A stretch of DNA of 64,000 nucleotides from the NCBI RefSeq assembly GCF_004348525.1, contig NZ_SMKG01000007.1:16880-80879 (forward strand), written 5' to 3'. This document shows positions 60,718 to 64,000 of the stretch, in pieces (position 1 is the stretch's first letter; every line of letters begins with the position of its first letter). Source of the stretch: Micromonospora sp. 15K316. GTDB lineage: Bacteria; Actinomycetota; Actinomycetes; Mycobacteriales; Micromonosporaceae. Position numbers and translations under genes: made by a program. The notes below the pieces were generated by a model. That model did no database searches. It saw nothing but the letters and a program-made list of their open reading frames with translations, and had not been told where the DNA came from.

Positions 60718-62937
60718 TCAGCCGGCGGACCGCTTGCGGTCACGCTCCGCGATCGCGGCGAGCAGGTCGGTGTGCTTGATGCCGCGCCGGGTGACGGGCT
60801 TGCCGTCGATGCGCCGCCCCACGTCGGCGACCTTGATCGCCGGGTGGGGCTTGAGGGCGGTGGTGAGTTGCGCGGCCTCCCAGCCGCCGTAGACCTCGGG
60901 CCGCAGCTCGGCGAGCAGGCCGCACAGCGTCTCGTTCCACGCGGCCTTGTCGTCGCCCGGCCAGATCCGGGCGAGGTCTCCGAGGACGTCCGCCACCGGG
61001 GCAACCTCGCGGGTCTGCTCGTCGGGCTTGGGCAGCGTCCCGGCCGTCTGCCGCAGCGTGACGGCGCGGGCGACGATGCGGCCGGCGGCGGTGGTGTCGA
61101 CGTAGAACGAGCGGACCGATGCCGCCTTGGGGCCGAAGCCGCGCAGGATGCCCCACCCGGCCTCGCTGACCGGCTGAAACACGGTCGCCCGGTAGCCGTT
61201 CTTGTACGCCGATGTCCCGAGGATCATGTCGTTCGCCGTCTGGTCCGCGACGGAGAGGCAGAACCGGGAGTTGACGTTGCGGGTGATGCCGGTCGGCAGG
61301 CTGTCCTTGTCGGGGATCTGCGTGCCGATCAGGATGATCACCCCGAGCGCCCGGCCGAGCTTGATGACCTTCTCCAGGATCTCGCCGGCTTCCTTGCCGT
61401 ACTTGCTGGTCATCAACTCCTGCAACTCGTCGAACCACGCCACGAGAGGATGCAGGCCGGACCCCTTGAGGCTGGCGAGCTCCGGGGTGACCTTGTTCTC
61501 GGGCGCCTTCCCGAGTCGGGCGTAGTGCTCGATGCGCTTCGAGCGGCGGCGGCACTCCTCATACAGCCACTCGATGAAGGCGAAGCAACGCGCGAGGGTG
61601 TCGTCATCGAAGCCGTTGCCGTACTCGCTCATGACCGGTTCCAACACAGCGAAGTCCCCGACGCCCTTCAACTCGTACCCGCGAATCTCGGCACGCGGGT
61701 CCAGGGCGGCAGCGAGGATCAGATCCCGCAGCGCGAACGTCTTGCCCGATCCGGGCTGACCGCCGAAGAGGAAGTTGCGGAACATCAAATCGACGCTCAC
61801 CGGGTCGAGGCGGGGCGTGGTGGCGAACGGGAACGGCTTGAACACGTCCACCTTGGCCGTCGCCGAGAGCAGCGGCCAGGCGGGTTGCTTCATCTGCGAC
61901 GCCGGTTCATACCCCACCCACAACGCCAGGCGGCCTGTGTGACCGGGTGCCGGTTCGGGCCACACCTGATCCAGCGGCAGCCGCATCGCCGAGGCCAGCT
62001 TGCCCCGTCGGGCGACCACCTCGGCCGCTTCCACCCCGTACGGCAGATCGACCACCGCGAGGTGGCCGGGGCCGTCACGGTGGATGTCGACCGGGAAGCT
62101 GATCGCCTTCGGGTCCTTGGCAACCGCGCTGTTGATCGCGGGCATCTGCAACGAAGTCAGCGCCCGCCGCACGAGGTTGGCGGTGAGCTTGCGGTAACGG
62201 GTGCCCTCCGACACCCGGTCGGTCAGCGGCTTGTCGACCGGGCGGCCCCGGGTCGCCAGCAGCGGCACCACCACCGCCCCGGCCACCCACCGCCACCACT
62301 CCGGCCCAGCCGCGAGGACGATCACGCCGGTTCCGGTGCCCGCCGTGCCAGCGGCGAGGACCCACCACCGCCACACGCTCTGACGCTGCCGGCGGGCGTC
62401 CAGCTTGAGCCAGGTGTCGGCGTCACCACGGGTCGCCGCGGCTTGCCGTAGGTGCCAGTTCCCTTCCTCGGCGGTCGCCCACCGCAGCGCCTGACCGATC
62501 CCCCGCACCGCGCCGATCGGCGCCCACGCGAGGGCCTTCACCGCGTACTTGGGTAGGCGCACGCCGTGGTACGCGGCCACGTAACCGGCGTCCTTGGTCT
62601 GATGCTTCACAGCGGCCCGCAAGGCGCGGCCGGAGCGAGCCCAGTCGGCAAGGATCGGCCGCCGTTCACGCTGCCGCGCCAGCACGTCACGCGGGATGTC
62701 CTCGGCGGCGTCGACCGGGCCGCCGAGGCGTTCCGGCCCGTCTTCGATGCTCTCGGCGTCGTCGTCGCCGGTGTCGTCGTCCTCGGCGGTGTCGTCGGCG
62801 GGCCGGGGGCGGGGCAGCCGGCGGGCGCGGGCGTCGTCCAGGTCGACCACCTCGGCGCCCACGCCGCCGGTGGTGTCGGTCAGGTCGTTCTCTGCGGCCT
62901 GCCAGTCGAAACGGTCATCGTCTCGGGGGGAGGTCAT
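60718..62937 (-). CDS. traB: TraB, FtsK/SpoIIIE-type DNA translocase for conjugation
   Basis: A 739-aa protein. Disordered acidic N-terminus, membrane helices (SVWRWWVLAAGTAGTGTGVIV, WVAGAVVVPLLATRG), Walker A NFLFGGQPGSGKTFALR, Walker B HPLVAWFDELQELM and ILIGTQIPDKDSLPTGI of FtsK-like translocases. The C-terminal 70 residues (VADVGRRIDGKPVTRRGIKHTDLL) suit a winged helix that reads DNA octamers. TraB pumps double-stranded DNA to the recipient. GGAGGA precedes the ATG. Confidence 0.92.
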   Translation of the reverse strand: MTSPRDDDRFDWQAAENDLTDTTGGVGAEVVDLDDARARRLPRPRPADDTAEDDDTGDDDAESIEDGPERLGGPVDAAEDIPRDVLARQRERRPILADWARSGRALRAAVKHQTKDAGYVAAYHGVRLPKYAVKALAWAPIGAVRGIGQALRWATAEEGNWHLRQAAATRGDADTWLKLDARRQRQSVWRWWVLAAGTAGTGTGVIVLAAGPEWWRWVAGAVVVPLLATRGRPVDKPLTDRVSEGTRYRKLTANLVRRALTSLQMPAINSAVAKDPKAISFPVDIHRDGPGHLAVVDLPYGVEAAEVVARRGKLASAMRLPLDQVWPEPAPGHTGRLALWVGYEPASQMKQPAWPLLSATAKVDVFKPFPFATTPRLDPVSVDLMFRNFLFGGQPGSGKTFALRDLILAAALDPRAEIRGYELKGVGDFAVLEPVMSEYGNGFDDDTLARCFAFIEWLYEECRRRSKRIEHYARLGKAPENKVTPELASLKGSGLHPLVAWFDELQELMTSKYGKEAGEILEKVIKLGRALGVIILIGTQIPDKDSLPTGITRNVNSRFCLSVADQTANDMILGTSAYKNGYRATVFQPVSEAGWGILRGFGPKAASVRSFYVDTTAAGRIVARAVTLRQTAGTLPKPDEQTREVAPVADVLGDLARIWPGDDKAAWNETLCGLLAELRPEVYGGWEAAQLTTALKPHPAIKVADVGRRIDGKPVTRRGIKHTDLLAAIAERDRKRSAG

Positions 62938-63036
62938 GATGGGGGTTCCTCCAACGGGTCCGTTGGTTCGGGTCAGGTGGGGGCCGGCGGCGCGGCGCAG
63001 GTTGGTCGCCAGGGGCTGCGCCGCCGGGCCGGGGGG

Positions 63037-63243
63037 TCAGAAGCCGATGTGCAGGTCACCGGTCACCGCGTCGGCCTGCCGGCCGACGCGGGCGTTGCCG
63101 GCGCGGATGTTCTCCGTCCGGGCGGGCGTGGTGTCGGGGGTCGGGGTGTCCTTGCTGGCCTTGCGGGTGTCGCTGCGGCGGTGGATCTGGCCGACCTGCA
63201 CGGCGACGCGGTCGTTTCCGGATGCGCGGTTGATGCGGCCCAC
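63037..63243 (-). CDS. Small element protein with repeated motif
   Basis: A 68-aa protein. Two similar segments, NDRVAVQVGQIH and NARVGRQADAVTGDLHIGF, flank a Lys/Thr-rich linker. GTG at 63243 has AAAGGAG upstream. It lies between traB and the membrane gene. Short proteins of this repeat type are common in AICEs; function unknown. Confidence 0.7.
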   Translation of the reverse strand: MGRINRASGNDRVAVQVGQIHRRSDTRKASKDTPTPDTTPARTENIRAGNARVGRQADAVTGDLHIGF

Positions 63244-63331
63244 GGATGGGCTCCTTTCGGGTTGCGGGGCTGGCTGGGTGCCGGGGGATGATGAGTGCTC
63301 CCCCGGTGGGTCCTTGCGGTCGATCGGTGGG

Positions 63332-63376
63332 CCGGCGGCACGGTGCGGTTCCTAGGCCGGTGTGCCGTGCCGCCGG
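63332..63376 (-). terminator. Hairpin terminator
   Basis: A perfect 12-bp stem (63332-63343 with 63365-63376) lies just after the stop of the leftward membrane gene. Confidence 0.65.
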
Positions 63377-63382
63377 GCGGGG

Positions 63383-64000
63383 CTAGTGGGCCTCGCGCAC
63401 GAGGTGGGCCAGTGCGGCGCCCATGCCGAGTACCGCGACCGGGAGGCAGGCCACGGCGGTGGTGATCCACCACGGGGCCGAGGTGACGCCGGCCGCTTCC
63501 AACAGGTGGTAGGCCACCTGCCCGAGCGCGCCGACGAGAAGCGAGGCGATCGCGGACCACTTGGCGAACCGGCGGGCACGCTCGGGCACCCGGCCGGACA
63601 GCCACACGTAGAGCGCGTACGCGCCGTACGTCTCGACGCCGATCGGGAGCGTGATCGCGGAGTTGAGGGAGAAGCTGTCCCAGATGCCCGGCAGCGGGTG
63701 CACCACGCCGAACCCGGTGAGTCCGCCGAGTCCGACCCACCCGGACCAGATGGCGACGAACGCCGGCAGGGCCAGCAGCACCACCGGCCAGACCACCGCC
63801 GGCCGGGACGGCTTGGCCGGCGCGGGCGGGGTGGGCGTGTCCGGGTGACCGACCGTGCTGACCTCGGTGACCGGGACGGCCGGCGTGATCTCCGGCGTAG
63901 GGGTCGGGTCTGCCACGACCGGGGGCGCGGGCTCGGGTACGACCGGGGTCGGCGGTGGGTTCGGGCCGATCGGCTCGGCGTAGTCGAGCCGGGGCGCGGG
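63383..64000 (-). CDS. Spd-like multi-pass membrane protein, 5' part outside
   Basis: The frame is open to the right edge (at least 205 codons), so the start lies outside; GTG 63916 is only an internal option. The N-terminal part is Pro-rich (PAPPVVADPTPTPEITPAV) and the rest has four membrane helices (VVWPVVLLALPAFVAIWSGWV, SAIASLLVGALGQVAYHLLEA, WITTAVACLPVAVLGMGAALA among them). This resembles spread (Spd) or DUF2637-type proteins that help transfer between hyphae. Confidence 0.65.
   Translation of the reverse strand, partial: PAPRLDYAEPIGPNPPPTPVVPEPAPPVVADPTPTPEITPAVPVTEVSTVGHPDTPTPPAPAKPSRPAVVWPVVLLALPAFVAIWSGWVGLGGLTGFGVVHPLPGIWDSFSLNSAITLPIGVETYGAYALYVWLSGRVPERARRFAKWSAIASLLVGALGQVAYHLLEAAGVTSAPWWITTAVACLPVAVLGMGAALAHLVREAH

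Larger units (their letters stand above)
55304..64000. mobile_element. Integrated AICE-like element (left part)
   Basis: The element starts at the tRNA fragment and runs past the window edge. It contains cargo (55508-56792), a putative origin (56973-57187), replication genes of the Prim-Pol type, small element genes, traB and a Spd-like membrane gene. This gene set is that of actinomycete integrative and conjugative elements, which excise, replicate as circles and transfer double-stranded DNA with TraB. Integrase and excisionase are not in the window. Confidence 0.82.

Overview
The window is about 73% G+C actinobacterial chromosome, most likely from the Micromonosporaceae (Micromonospora or a close relative). 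The evidence is GC-saturated third codon positions, many genes that look leaderless (a TAnnnT box 6-7 bases before GTG/ATG), a mycothiol-type maleylpyruvate isomerase-fold protein, an F420-type LLM oxidoreductase, DUF3145, a c-di-AMP riboswitch ahead of a cell-wall protein, and an actinomycete integrative element. The species is inferred, not proven.

Region 1 (1-17.9 kb) is ordinary chromosome. It opens inside fabF (KAS II), then has a MerR regulator with an autoregulatory dyad, a twin-RCK membrane protein that lacks a potassium filter motif, a GH3 lipoprotein, DUF3145, an alpha/beta hydrolase, a HelD-like helicase, a CDF metal exporter, the riboswitch-controlled cell-wall protein, a STAS anti-anti-sigma factor, a tiny poly-Asp lipoprotein, a BON-domain protein, and a redoxin/DsbA pair.

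Region 2 (18-35 kb) has a giant LuxR/MalT-type regulator, a saccharopine-reductase-like protein, a MerR-beta-clamp fusion, serS, an electron-transfer pair (ferric-reductase-like membrane protein plus NuoF-ferredoxin fusion), an L,D-transpeptidase, an ABC exporter with its own two-component system, and a DHA2 drug exporter opposite its TetR repressor.

Region 3 (35-55 kb) is more accessory. It holds a nine-copy heptamer repeat, the remains of an XRE/DUF5753-DUF397 regulator pair, a Tat-exported M20 amidohydrolase, an M50-CBS protease, an alditol oxidase, an LLM oxidoreductase, an Ig-like plus glycosidase gene pair, a PKD-domain secreted protein, an APH-type kinase, a TetR/hydrolase pair, an acyl-CoA synthetase, a sulfotransferase, and an MFS exporter divergent from an ArsR/DUF5937 regulator. 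The MFS/ArsR block lies between two diverged copies of a sequence of roughly 45-85 bp.

Region 4 (55.26 kb to the right edge) is the left part of an integrated AICE. It begins at a 43-bp 3' fragment of a CAT-anticodon tRNA gene, the expected left attachment site. Then come a divergently oriented cargo pair (an unknown Cys/His protein and a DUF488 protein), an octamer iteron cluster that looks like a replication origin, a helicase-like ATPase and a Prim-Pol replication protein, three small element proteins, a CTAG-rich palindrome cluster that could be the clt transfer locus, traB (FtsK-like), a small repeat protein and a multi-pass Spd-like membrane protein cut by the window edge. Integrase, excisionase and the intact tRNA should lie beyond 64 kb.
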